Positions 8,319 through 16,541 of a stretch of 64,000 bases of DNA are shown piece after piece. A program made the position numbers and the translations under genes. The number at the start of each line of letters is the position of its first letter. The first letter of the stretch is position 1. The notes under the pieces were generated by a model that ran no database searches, was not told the DNA's origin, and saw only the letters and a list, made by a program, of their open reading frames with translations. Origin of the DNA: an uncultured Lachnospiraceae bacterium (GTDB lineage Bacteria; Bacillota; Clostridia; Lachnospirales; Lachnospiraceae); the NCBI GenBank assembly GCA_910584915.1, contig CAJUDM010000025.1:1-64000 (forward strand), written 5' to 3'.

Positions 8319-9140
8319 TTATGACGTCGGCTTTCTCAGCGGACAGTCCGACATGCTGATCCTGTCTCTCAGGGCGTTCATCCCGCAGTCCACCAGATAG
8401 TCCTGCAAAATCGGCAGCGACTGCGAGGATGCCGGCCCGATGATGATCTCCCCGATCAACTCCGACATATGGAGCCCCAGCCTCCCGCACATCCTGTTCA
8501 GATCCAGAGGATAATACTTCTTGATCCGCCCCGCCGACACATGATATCGCGGCTCCACGGCGAAATCGTTCAACACAAACGGAGAAATGACCAGCCTGCG
8601 CTCCTTCTCCCTGGCAAAGGAGGGATGCTTGAAAGCCGCCGACTGAATCCACGCGTCATTCATGATCTCCCGCATCTCCCGCTTCACTTCCGATAATCTT
8701 CTCTCCCCCATGACAAGCTGATAGAACTCTTCCACCAACCTGTGCTCCCGCATGTCCTTCTGGTAATACACCGTCTGCAAAGACACGGCGCCGCCGGTCA
8801 TCTTCTGCATCAGGTTCTCATGGAAGGCGATGCAGACGCCCTGCCCAAGATGCCCGTATCTCTCCCACTGGGCGGCGTCATCCCTGTATTTGGAAAAACA
8901 TGCCGCATACGCCGAATAGCGGAACTCCTCCTCCAGCTCTCTTTGAAAGAAGCTCTCTATCACACGGCTTTTCTCCTCCTCGCCCTCCGCCAGCAGCCTA
9001 TCCATGACAGCACGGCATATGCCGTTCATGAAAAACCGCATCTCGGAGGCATCGTTCATGTTCAGAATATTATTCAGCCTCAGCTCCGCGCACCGGATGA
9101 TCCCGTCAAAAGCCGCAAAGTCCGTGTAATGGTACAGCAT
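8319..9140 (-). CDS. DUF2971 domain protein
   Basis: A 273-residue protein with the DUF2971 pattern: LYHYTDFAAFDGIIRCAELRL at the start, LNMNDASEMRFF, then CFSKYRDDAAQWERYGHLG and GVCIAFH. The family is widespread, often in accessory or defence-adjacent regions, and its biochemical role is not established. GGAGAGGGAGGGGAAGGT gives a strong ribosome binding site before the ATG. It lies 17 bp after the rhodanese lipoprotein gene in the same direction, so the two are probably co-transcribed. The only other nearby gene is the convergent UppS-like one. Confidence 0.88.
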   Translation of the reverse strand: MLYHYTDFAAFDGIIRCAELRLNNILNMNDASEMRFFMNGICRAVMDRLLAEGEEEKSRVIESFFQRELEEEFRYSAYAACFSKYRDDAAQWERYGHLGQGVCIAFHENLMQKMTGGAVSLQTVYYQKDMREHRLVEEFYQLVMGERRLSEVKREMREIMNDAWIQSAAFKHPSFAREKERRLVISPFVLNDFAVEPRYHVSAGRIKKYYPLDLNRMCGRLGLHMSELIGEIIIGPASSQSLPILQDYLVDCGMNALRDRISMSDCPLRKPTS

Positions 9141-9157
9141 ACCTTCCCCTCCCTCTC

Positions 9158-9547
9158 CTACTCAGATACGGTCTCTCCCTCCCAGTCATTGATACCGCCA
9201 AACTCCACAATATTCGTGTAGCCCAGATCCGCCAGCTTCTCGGACGCCTGTTTGCTGCGGTTTCCGCTGCGGCAGTACACAAGGATCAGTTGTTCCCTGT
9301 CGGGCAGATCGGGGATCTCTTCCGTACCGATCGTCTCATTCGGGATATTGATGGCGCCGGGAATATGCCTCTCGCCAAATTCCTCCGGCGTGCGCACATC
9401 CAGGATAATGTAACCGCTCTCCTCCTCCATCATAGCCACGGCGTCCTCCATGCCGACCTGCCGATACCCCGTCTCCCCGGCTGATGCCCCGCACCCTGTC
9501 AGAAACACAAGCGCCATGATCCATATGGATATCATTATTTTCCTCAT
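9158..9547 (-). CDS. Rhodanese-like domain lipoprotein
   Basis: About 129 residues. A lipoprotein signal peptide (MRKIMISIWIMALVFLTGCG) has the lipobox LTGC. A single rhodanese domain follows, with the DVRTPEEFGERHIPGAINIP signature and active-site loop YCRSGNRS. These domains move sulfane sulfur or sense redox state at the cell surface. The ATG at 9547 is used because GGGGGGAATCGCG precedes it and the signal peptide begins there; an in-frame start at 9610 would prepend unrelated residues. A 126-bp multi-hairpin block lies just upstream and could act in its 5' leader. Confidence 0.9.
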   Translation of the reverse strand: MRKIMISIWIMALVFLTGCGASAGETGYRQVGMEDAVAMMEEESGYIILDVRTPEEFGERHIPGAINIPNETIGTEEIPDLPDREQLILVYCRSGNRSKQASEKLADLGYTNIVEFGGINDWEGETVSE

Positions 9548-9615
9548 CGCGATTCCCCCCATTTTAAAAGAACTTTCCGGTTCCTGTCGGCAGACAATTT
9601 CCAACGCCATAAAAA

Positions 9616-9741
9616 TAAGCTTATATTACAGGAACCGCTTCGCGAACCCTGTAATCAATCACGACGCAAAAAACGCGTCTTTTATGAGAATCTGCTCCGC
9701 ATCTTCTCATAAGGTATAATATGGATACCATTATAAGCTTA
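9616..9741. repeat. 126-bp palindromic block with four internal hairpins
   Basis: TAAGCTTATA (9616-9625) pairs with TATAAGCTTA (9732-9741) as a perfect 10-bp outer stem. Inside are four hairpins: 9625-9655 (ATTACAGG/CCTGTAAT, sharing base 9625 with the outer stem), 9663-9679 (GACGC/GCGTC), 9682-9712 (TTATGAGAA/TTCTCATAA) and 9713-9729 (GGTAT/ATACC). The last resembles a hairpin in the 15351-15519 repeats. It lies between two minus-strand genes, about 70 nt before the rhodanese gene. It could be a folded leader RNA or a mobile palindromic unit. Confidence 0.7.
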
Positions 9742-9832
9742 CGAAGCCAAAAATAAAAGAGCCTTACACAATTATATTTATTTTTTCCCATCTATCTTAT
9801 TTTTTCTTTACAGCGCGATATAAAAACTGAGC

Positions 9833-10648
9833 CTACTTTGCCCCATTATTTCCGGTTTCCCCATCCGTCTCTTCCTCCGCAATGCTTGCGGCTTCATCAT
9901 ACTGCCAGTCGATCCACTCCGGTTCTTCCCCCTCGTAAGCCGCAATATCAGCCTCGTTCTCCTCCGTAAAATGTCTCGCCGTCACAGGCTGTCCGTCTGC
10001 GGTATAGGTATAGCATGTCATTCCAAAGCCGTCGTCATTTTGAACCTCCCAGACAAAACCATAGTCATACACTCCGAACGAGATATTCTTTGTATGCGTC
10101 TCAAATACATCAAAACAGACAAGCTCGCCATCACATATTCCCAAAATATACATCAGTTCACTCGGATCGGAACTTATTCTGAAAATAAGCTCCGGGTTTT
10201 CATCGCCGTTTACATCCACGTAAGCATACTTTTTCTGTGCATTTTCAAATTCGGATTCATACATTTTATCATCCATAACGGTCAGATTCATGCCTTCCAC
10301 ATATGGATTCGCGACGCTGATCTCGTTTCTCAGAAAAGCCCCATACCGCGAATTCCCGGCATCCGTCCATTCCTCCGACTGAACCTGCTGGTTTTGTGCA
10401 GACTCCTGTCCATCCTCCGGGTTTCGCGCCAACCCCCGCCCTTCCTCAGAGTTTTGTGATAACTCCTGCACATCCTCCAAGTTTTCTACAGGCTCCTGCC
10501 CATCCTGCTCATTTTGTATAAACTCCTGACTGTCCTGCCCGCTCTGTGTCAGCTCCTGTCCATCCCGCGGCATATCATCCGCCCCACAGCCTGCCAACAA
10601 TATACAGGCCAGCATCACACTCAACAACAAACCTGTTTTTTTCTCCAT
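9833..10648 (-). CDS. Lipoprotein with degenerate decapeptide repeats
   Basis: A 271-residue lipoprotein: signal MEKKTGLLLSVMLACILLAGC, lipobox LAGC with Cys21. Residues about 28-90 are six degenerate 10-residue repeats of the type DGQELTQSGQ, rich in Asp, Gln, Glu and Asn, probably a flexible stalk. The C-terminal domain (from about 110) contains YAYVDVNGDENPELIFRIS, a calcium-loop-like pattern common in clostridial surface proteins. No enzymatic family is recognised. It is downstream of a LytTR/GHKL two-component system in the same direction, with direct repeats between them that look like a LytTR operator, so it is a probable target of that system. Confidence 0.82.
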   Translation of the reverse strand: MEKKTGLLLSVMLACILLAGCGADDMPRDGQELTQSGQDSQEFIQNEQDGQEPVENLEDVQELSQNSEEGRGLARNPEDGQESAQNQQVQSEEWTDAGNSRYGAFLRNEISVANPYVEGMNLTVMDDKMYESEFENAQKKYAYVDVNGDENPELIFRISSDPSELMYILGICDGELVCFDVFETHTKNISFGVYDYGFVWEVQNDDGFGMTCYTYTADGQPVTARHFTEENEADIAAYEGEEPEWIDWQYDEAASIAEEETDGETGNNGAK

Positions 10649-10719
10649 CGTTTTCCTCCCACTGCAATATGATCAACTTCTTAATTTATATCACAGCGCG
10701 AAAGATAACAAAATACGAT

Positions 10720-10753
10720 CTGCACAAACGACATGATTTCTGCGCAAACGACA
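10720..10753 (-). promoter_or_regulatory. Direct repeats, probable LytTR operator
   Basis: CTGCACAAACGACA (10720-10733) and CTGCGCAAACGACA (10740-10753) differ at one base and are spaced 20 bp apart, about two helical turns. On the minus strand they read TGTCGTTTG, compatible with the loose AgrA/LytTR consensus that centres on GTT. LytTR regulators bind such direct repeats. They lie between the LytTR regulator gene and the lipoprotein start. Confidence 0.65.
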
Positions 10754-10757
10754 CAAG

Positions 10758-11462
10758 TCAATCATCAAAGCGCATTCTCCAGTTAAAAAACGCCTTCTTA
10801 AACTCCTTACTGTGAACCCTCCCGATAGCCGCCTTTGTCCCGTTGCAGAGTGTGGCTTCACGGCTGTCCGCCTGTTCCACATATTTCAGATTGACAAGAT
10901 ACGAGCGCTGTATCAGGAAAAAGCCAAATGGAGATAACTTTTCCGCCATCTCGGATATCCGCCCCGCACAGAGATATTCTCTGCCGTCCAGCATGAGATA
11001 TCTCAATTTCCTTCCGCTTGTCTCGATAAGCAGAAGCTCACTCAGCTTTATTCTGATACAGCTTCCGGCGATATCATCACAATACAGGAACCTGTCCTGT
11101 ATCCTGCTCCCGAAAAAAAAATCAAGCGCTTCATCGATTTCCTCCGGATGCCTTTTGTCAATATATCTGAACGCATTCACCCTGTACCCCAGCCTTGCCA
11201 GCTCCGTGTGGGAAGTCAGGAAACATACTTTGCACTGATTCCCGGAATCCATCAGCCGCCTGGCTGTCTCAAAACCATCCTCCCCGTCCGCGAGCTCAAT
11301 ATCCAGAAACACCAGGTCCGCATCCGCGTTTTTCATAAAATCTCCGCCGCCGCTGTAGGAACCGATCTCACAGGAAATCTGGTTATCTCTGCAATATTTT
11401 TCGATCACCGCCTGTATCTGTTCTCTCCACACCGCCTCATCTTCCACGATACCTATCTTCAT
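10758..11462 (-). CDS. LytTR family response regulator
   Basis: A 234-residue AgrA/ComE-type regulator. The receiver domain has the acidic pocket (VEDEA near residue 7) and phosphoacceptor Asp54 in VFLDIEL, with the conserved Thr and Lys positions later (FLTSHTE, YIDKRH). The LytTR DNA-binding domain occupies about 130-230 (FLYCDDIAGSCIRIKLSELLLIET, FFLIQRSYLVNLKYVE). Its start overlaps the kinase stop by 4 bp (ATGA), so the two are co-translated. Likely targets are its own neighbours, especially the lipoprotein gene preceded by direct repeats. Confidence 0.93.
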   Translation of the reverse strand: MKIGIVEDEAVWREQIQAVIEKYCRDNQISCEIGSYSGGGDFMKNADADLVFLDIELADGEDGFETARRLMDSGNQCKVCFLTSHTELARLGYRVNAFRYIDKRHPEEIDEALDFFFGSRIQDRFLYCDDIAGSCIRIKLSELLLIETSGRKLRYLMLDGREYLCAGRISEMAEKLSPFGFFLIQRSYLVNLKYVEQADSREATLCNGTKAAIGRVHSKEFKKAFFNWRMRFDD

Positions 11463-12754
11463 ACCCTGTTCTCCTTCGGAATGGCTACACTGATCCGAAA
11501 CAATGCTTCCCCGTTCTCCGTCACAGACTCCCTATAGCATTCGCCATCATACTTTTTCACTGTTCCGAGTATATTTTTCATACCAAACCCGTGATTCGCC
11601 CTGTCCTTTTTTGTCGTCCCCGGAAACCCTTTCGTTACGACTGCTTTTTCGGCTATCGTGTTGCTGACGACAATAAAACATTCTCTCTTGTGTTCCGTCA
11701 GCTCAACCCGTATCCTCGGCGCGGCTGCCTTTCCCGCCGCCTCCACAGCATTCTGCAATATATTTCCCATCAGCGTTGTCAGGTCAAACATCTCAAGAGG
11801 CAGCTTCCCCGCCAACCTTCCCGATACGGTAAACTCTATATTTTCCTTTGCCGCCAGATACAGATAATAATTCATGATGACATCGAGAAAACTGTCTCCC
11901 GTGTGAATCTTCAGATCGAACTCATCCTGCATATCCCAGATCGTATCTATGTACTCTTTCGCCGCCTCTGTATTTTTCTGATTGACCAGCTCCCTGAGCA
12001 CACCGATATGATTCACCAGATCATGCTTAAAACGCCGCACAGCCGCCGACTGCTGTAACTGGTAATCGTACTGCTGCCTCTGCATCCGCATAAGAGACTG
12101 AAGCTCCCTGTTCTGCCTCTCAGAGAGTATATTTTTGACAGCCATGCCGAGGGTGAGAAAGACGGAATAAAACACACCTGCTATACTGATAAAAAATACC
12201 GCATATGCATCCCCGCCGTACCGCGCATGATTTTCGTTGAAGAACACAAAAACAAAATTGTAAAACATCTGAAATATGCTGCCCTGTATCAAAAGCGCGA
12301 TCAGATACTTTACTTTTATATCGCACAGATAAACCTCATTCTTTTTCAGCACACACAGATATACCGCAAAATATACCAAAAACGATATAATATATGCCGG
12401 CTCCATCCACCACGTTATGTCTGTGCCGGCAATCCCGCCGCCTATCAGCACGACCTGTATCAGCATAACGCTGAATGTGTCAACGATCCCCGTAAAATAC
12501 ATGAGGGCAGCGCTCAATACGATCAGGCGCCACAGGCGTTCCTCGAAAAACAAACAGATGGAAAGCACGCTCCAAAGCAGATAGACGATCGGAGAATTTA
12601 TATCAAAATATGCATTGAAAGCCCCCGCAGCGAGCATGACAAACACGGAGGCGCCGATAAAACCCCTGTTCTTTCTCGGACCCAACCGGAAACCAAAGTG
12701 AAGGATAAACAGATATATAAAATAGTTTAATATATTGTCCACTATATATATCAT
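11459..12754 (-). CDS. AgrC-like GHKL-domain sensor histidine kinase
   Basis: About 431 residues. The N-terminal 200 residues hold six or so hydrophobic segments as in quorum-sensing receptor kinases. The phosphorylated His lies in RRFKHDLVNHIGVLREL near residue 245, followed by a GHKL ATPase domain with N-box NILQNAVEAAG and G-box GFGMKNILG. The start at 12754 is chosen because GGAGGCGGCT precedes it and the membrane domain begins there; the in-frame extension upstream is basic and featureless. No agrB/agrD-type peptide gene is visible next to it, so the signal is unknown. Partner of the LytTR regulator. Confidence 0.9.
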   Translation of the reverse strand: MIYIVDNILNYFIYLFILHFGFRLGPRKNRGFIGASVFVMLAAGAFNAYFDINSPIVYLLWSVLSICLFFEERLWRLIVLSAALMYFTGIVDTFSVMLIQVVLIGGGIAGTDITWWMEPAYIISFLVYFAVYLCVLKKNEVYLCDIKVKYLIALLIQGSIFQMFYNFVFVFFNENHARYGGDAYAVFFISIAGVFYSVFLTLGMAVKNILSERQNRELQSLMRMQRQQYDYQLQQSAAVRRFKHDLVNHIGVLRELVNQKNTEAAKEYIDTIWDMQDEFDLKIHTGDSFLDVIMNYYLYLAAKENIEFTVSGRLAGKLPLEMFDLTTLMGNILQNAVEAAGKAAAPRIRVELTEHKRECFIVVSNTIAEKAVVTKGFPGTTKKDRANHGFGMKNILGTVKKYDGECYRESVTENGEALFRISVAIPKENRV

Positions 12755-12984
12755 AGCCGCCTCCGTCCTGCCGTGTGCTTTTGCCGACTCCTGTCTTCTT
12801 CCGCCGCTTTCCGCCACTTTGGCTGAAAATCGTTTCTGCAAAAGCTCGGGCGTCTACTGTACAATATCATAAATTTTCATAGAATTGAAGCGATATATAT
12901 GGTAAAATAACAATTGACCGCAATTTTTTGTTTTCACAAAAACCAGGAAACGATCAGGGTTGAAAACTACAGGAGGCGCCGATC

Positions 12985-13569
12985 ATGAAAAATATACTCA
13001 TCATTCAGGGTGGAGGACGCCCCAACGGAAATACATCCCAGCTCGTCAACAGCTTTATGTCCGGCGCAAAAGAGTGCGGACATACTGTTGAACTGATCTC
13101 GCTTCTCAAAAATGAGGTCAAAGGCTGCCTCGGCTGCAACGCCTGCCGATATGGAAAACCATGTATCCAGAAAGATTCCTTTAACGATCTTGTGCCGAAA
13201 ATAAAAAATGCCGACTGTATCGTCCTGGCATCACCGCTTTACTTCTGGACCATATCGTCCAGAATAAAAGCCTTTCTCGAAAGGTTTTATTGTATTGCAG
13301 AAGAAGATCCCAATCCCCCGTTTGGCAGATATGAAAAGTATCCTGTAAAAGACTGCGCCCTGCTCATGACTTCAGCAGATGATTTCTTCTGGACATTTGA
13401 ACAGGCAGTCTCCTATTATCGGTTTGCGGTAGTAAATTATATTGGTTTTCATGATAGAGGCATGATACTTGCCGGCGGATGCGGCGATACCAACGGCAAA
13501 CCACAGATTGATAAGACACGCCATCTGCAGGAAGCCTATGAATTTGGAAAGCATATTTATCCTGGCTGA
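12985..13569 (+). CDS. Flavodoxin-family NAD(P)H-dependent oxidoreductase
   Basis: A 194-residue protein of the NADPH-dependent FMN reductase / iron-sulfur flavoprotein group. The FMN-binding loop is GGGRPNGNTSQLVNSF at residues 9-24, followed by VKGCLGCNACRYGKPC, a Cys cluster typical of Isf-like flavoproteins, and the SPLYFWTISSRIKAFLERF flavin-binding segment. ACAGGAGGCGCC precedes the ATG. It is followed 66 bp later by an alpha/beta hydrolase-type gene in the same direction. The electron donor and acceptor are unknown; roles in stress response or quinone/nitro reduction are common in the family. Confidence 0.9.
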   Translation: MKNILIIQGGGRPNGNTSQLVNSFMSGAKECGHTVELISLLKNEVKGCLGCNACRYGKPCIQKDSFNDLVPKIKNADCIVLASPLYFWTISSRIKAFLERFYCIAEEDPNPPFGRYEKYPVKDCALLMTSADDFFWTFEQAVSYYRFAVVNYIGFHDRGMILAGGCGDTNGKPQIDKTRHLQEAYEFGKHIYPG

Positions 13570-13635
13570 TCATATATCAGCTGCCCTGCCCCGCCGGCAG
13601 GTCATCATAAAAATCAGGAATGGAAAGAAAAGATT

Positions 13636-14202
13636 ATGTCAAAGATAGCCGTTTTTTTCCCGGGCATCGGATACCACTGCGACAAGCCCCTTTTATATTA
13701 CAGCAGAAGCATCGCCCGCGGGCTCGGGTACGAAAATGCCAGAAATGTGAGCTACACATATAACGCCGGAAATATACGCGGCAATGAGCAGAAAATGAAA
13801 GAAGCGTACGAGGCACTGTTTTCACAGGCGGAAACCGAACTCGCGGATATCACCTGGCAAGATTATAATGATGTACTTTTTATATCTAAAAGTATCGGTA
13901 CGATCATTGCGGCATCATACGCCGCCAAATACGGATTAAAACATGCCAGGCATATCCTGTATACCCCTCTGGCACAGACTTATCTATTCCCGCCGGATCA
14001 TGCGGTCAGTTTTATCGGGACAGCAGACCCCTGGAGCGACACTGCGGAGATCATCCGGCTCTCAGACGAAAATCATATCCCGATCACTGTATACGAGGGA
14101 TGCAACCATTCTCTCGAATGCAGTGACACCATCAGGAACATCGAAAATCTGAGGGATATTATGCAGAGAACGATGGATTTCTGTAAACTTTATCGTATAT
14201 AA
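13636..14202 (+). CDS. Small alpha/beta hydrolase-like protein
   Basis: A 188-residue protein. It has a putative nucleophile Ser in LFISKSIGTIIAASYAAKYG (near residue 80), an acid in FIGTADPWSD and a His in YEGCNHSLE, in the order expected for a minimal alpha/beta hydrolase. The nucleophile elbow is SKSIG rather than the classical GxSxG. It has no signal peptide and is probably cytoplasmic. Co-directional with and 66 bp after the flavodoxin-like gene. Substrate unknown. Confidence 0.75.
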   Translation: MSKIAVFFPGIGYHCDKPLLYYSRSIARGLGYENARNVSYTYNAGNIRGNEQKMKEAYEALFSQAETELADITWQDYNDVLFISKSIGTIIAASYAAKYGLKHARHILYTPLAQTYLFPPDHAVSFIGTADPWSDTAEIIRLSDENHIPITVYEGCNHSLECSDTIRNIENLRDIMQRTMDFCKLYRI

Positions 14203-14260
14203 AATATATTGTTGAGTGTACAATACTCTCTATCCATCCCTGAGACAGCACGCCGCCGCC

Positions 14261-15139
14261 CTATGCTTTCCGCCACAGCAGCATACTGTCCTGAAATTCA
14301 ATTGTCAGCTTCCCTGTATCTTTCAGCCACGAAAGGTAAGACCGTACCGTACTTCCAACCAACACATACTGCTCAAAATTCATGGAAAGCCCATAGCCTT
14401 GGAACACTTCCTGCAAAATCCTCTCAAAACACATTGGTTCTTCACAGATGGATAAAATACGCTCCGCGATGCTCTGCACCTTATCCCTGTTATAGCGGAC
14501 AAGTTCCTTCACATCGGCAGAGGCAGCCGCATGGGCTGGGACGAACACGGGCGCCTCCATCTGCTCCACCTTATCCAGCGTTTCCAGATAAGCGCCCACA
14601 TCATAGATGAAAGAAACCGCATATTTGTCCAGCGTCTCCCTGCTGCTGATGCAGTCCGCAAGGAACACCACATTGTCCGGCATACGGAACCCCACCATGT
14701 CAAAGAAATGCCCCGGCAGGGGTATCACCTCAATCTCCTTCGGGAAACTTTCATCTGAAAAATCCGTCACATCGCTCTCCTGCGCCATCAGGAACTTATG
14801 CCGCAAATCCCTACACGGATAGCCGCCGTAAAGGAAGGACGGCTCCAACACAGGGTACTTCGTGAAAGCCGCCTCGATACCGCCGGAATAAACCTTGCAT
14901 CCCGTCTGCCCTTGCAGGTATCTGTTCCCGCCAATATGGTCTGCGTTGGAATGGGTATTCAGGATCGCCGCCAGATGCCAGCCGTTCTTATCCAGTATCT
15001 GCCTGACCTTTCGCCCCGCATCCTTATCATTCCCGCTGTCAACCAGATAGACATGATCATTATCTGCCACATAGACACCTATCTTCGCCGGACAGTTTAT
15101 GTAATAGCATTTCTCACTGACTTGAACCAATTCATACAT
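14261..15139 (-). CDS. MBL-fold metallo-hydrolase
   Basis: A 292-residue metallo-beta-lactamase fold protein. The metal motif is NTHSNADHIGGNRYL, the Gly usual in HTHGDH being replaced by SNA so that the motif reads HxxxDH. A later His in PLPGHFFDMVGF and Asp in VFLADC complete the site, and VPAHAAAS supplies the last His. The C-terminal 90 residues resemble a winged-helix-like extension (ERILQEVFQGYGLSMNFEQY) seen in related hydrolases. Convergent with the alpha/beta hydrolase gene. Function unassigned. Confidence 0.87.
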   Translation of the reverse strand: MYELVQVSEKCYYINCPAKIGVYVADNDHVYLVDSGNDKDAGRKVRQILDKNGWHLAAILNTHSNADHIGGNRYLQGQTGCKVYSGGIEAAFTKYPVLEPSFLYGGYPCRDLRHKFLMAQESDVTDFSDESFPKEIEVIPLPGHFFDMVGFRMPDNVVFLADCISSRETLDKYAVSFIYDVGAYLETLDKVEQMEAPVFVPAHAAASADVKELVRYNRDKVQSIAERILSICEEPMCFERILQEVFQGYGLSMNFEQYVLVGSTVRSYLSWLKDTGKLTIEFQDSMLLWRKA

Positions 15140-15350
15140 TTTTCGTTGCCTCCTTATTCTGCTGCTTCCTGATTACTTCGGCTGAAAACTGTCTCCACTA
15201 AAGTAAAAGCGTCCACTGAATTATACCATAAAAATTTTCTGTTTTTCATCTGATGGCACGAAATAACTATTTTTCGGGAATGAAAGGCATAAAATTCCCA
15301 AAGGTGAACAAGTAAACGTATCGCCACCCCGTGGAATTACCCTTGTACCT

Positions 15351-15519
15351 ATGGTATAATATCGATTAGATATTATACTGGCTCGGAGCGAAGCGGAGTA
15401 GCCATAAAAAATACTATGTCCGCTTGCGGACATGGTATAATATCGGCAGATATGATACCGGCGCCGAGCGAAGCGAGTGTGCATCGCGAAGCGTACCATG
15501 TCGGTAGACATGGTATAAT
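15351..15519. repeat. Tandem ~80-bp palindromic repeat units carrying TATAAT boxes
   Basis: ATGGTATAAT recurs at 15351, 15432 and 15510 (spacing 81 and 78 bp). Units contain hairpins 15354-15378 (GTATAATATC/GATATTATAC), 15379-15404, 15416-15433 (ATGTCCGC/GCGGACAT), 15434-15459 and 15494-15515 (TACCATGTC/GACATGGTA, perfect 9 bp), plus a GAGCGAAGC core. The final TATAAT (15514-15519) lies 35 bp before the YdeI-like gene and may serve as its promoter. The rest of the 15140-15554 gap is AT-rich with no gene seen. Confidence 0.75.
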
Positions 15520-15554
15520 CCAAATTATCACTACGAAATTTGGGGGAAATAATT

Positions 15555-15941
15555 ATGGAATTTACAAATCTGCTTGATGCGAAAAACCGCCATGAACTGA
15601 GGGAATGGCTCATAAATAACCATGATAAAGAAAAGGAATGCTGCCGGAGAATGGAACGCCTGGGACTGATGACCGATGCCGGGAGAGCCGTACTTCCCGA
15701 TATGTCACCAAAAGGATTTGTCATTGACGGGGATATCGAAAAAGCCTTAAAAGCAGATTCGGAGGTATGGAGCAATTTTCAGAAATTCCCTCCCCTGTAC
15801 CAGCGGGTGCGGATTGACACCATACAGATCAAAAAGAAACAGCCGGAACTGTTTCAGAACAGGCTGCAGAAACTGATTGAAAATACCAAAAAAGGTATTA
15901 TGTATGGGGAATGGAATGATAACGGAAGATTGATAGAATGA
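15555..15941 (+). CDS. YdeI/OmdA-family protein with apparent internal deletion
   Basis: About 128 residues. The start (MEFTNLLDAKNRHELREWL) and end (FPPLYQRVRIDTIQIKKKQPELF, GVMYGEWNDNGR-like tail) are typical of the YdeI/OmpD-associated family. The middle appears to be missing: the sequence jumps from HDKEKEC directly to CRRMERLGLMTDAGRAVLP, where full-length relatives, as I recall them, have about 60 residues with the conserved tryptophans and SPRKK motif. The frame is kept. Full-length relatives run to about 190 residues. It may be a non-functional remnant, or a shortened but expressed protein. Confidence 0.7.
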   Translation: MEFTNLLDAKNRHELREWLINNHDKEKECCRRMERLGLMTDAGRAVLPDMSPKGFVIDGDIEKALKADSEVWSNFQKFPPLYQRVRIDTIQIKKKQPELFQNRLQKLIENTKKGIMYGEWNDNGRLIE

Positions 15942-16352
15942 GGGATTATTTGCGCATATCTATTTTTCATTCAGTTTTTACCGTTTTTCTCATATGCAAA
16001 CACGGAAACTCTGTATATTATCACGGAAATAATGTAACTTTGGAACCTATGTAGTGCCAAAAGTGCCGTGTTTACGGGCTTTGTGGGCTTTCCGTGTCCG
16101 TATCTGCCGGGGAAGGAGACACCCTGACAAAATATGACAATATCCTACTCCTTTTTACCTTTCCACTTTATACTATCACGGAAACCCCCGACTTTTGCGT
16201 GAAAGTATACTTTTGCCTGTTAGTACCAAAAATCCTATGGCATCAATTTAAGATTGCCGCCTGGGCGGTATATGGCGGTCTGTGAGACACTGTATACCGC
16301 TCATTTATTCTACAATATGAGAACCATTCCCTATTGCGCTATTTTATCTCAT
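15942..16352. other. Gene-poor accessory stretch with short repeats
   Basis: No supported gene in about 410 bp. TATCACGGAAA occurs twice (near 16018 and 16173). A perfect 8-bp stem GCGGTATA/TATACCGC spans 16265-16300 and may terminate the small minus-strand genes that follow. The surrounding content suggests an inserted accessory patch. Confidence 0.4.
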
Positions 16353-16532
16353 TTAGCGTGCCTCCTGAAGCCTTGCCGCTTCAATTTCACGCTGAAATGC
16401 TCTTCCTGCTTTATTGTAGTAATCCATTCGTTCCTCGTCTGTCATATGCTTTGTCATTTTACAATTATATTCCATGAGCCTATGAATATCTTCTATAGTA
16501 AAATCGGGACTCAAAACAGGTTTTTCCATCAT
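16353..16532 (-). CDS. 59-residue protein of unknown function
   Basis: A short gene reading MMEKPVLSPDFTIEDIHRL at its start and ending FQREIEAARLQEAR. It is acidic-basic, helical in character and has no Cys or membrane segment. AAAAAGGGGCA precedes the tandem ATGs. It begins 10 bp after the stop of the 74-residue gene upstream on the same strand, so the two are probably one transcript. No family recognised; it resembles small partner proteins encoded in accessory regions. Confidence 0.7.
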   Translation of the reverse strand: MMEKPVLSPDFTIEDIHRLMEYNCKMTKHMTDEERMDYYNKAGRAFQREIEAARLQEAR

Positions 16533-16541
16533 TGCCCCTTT

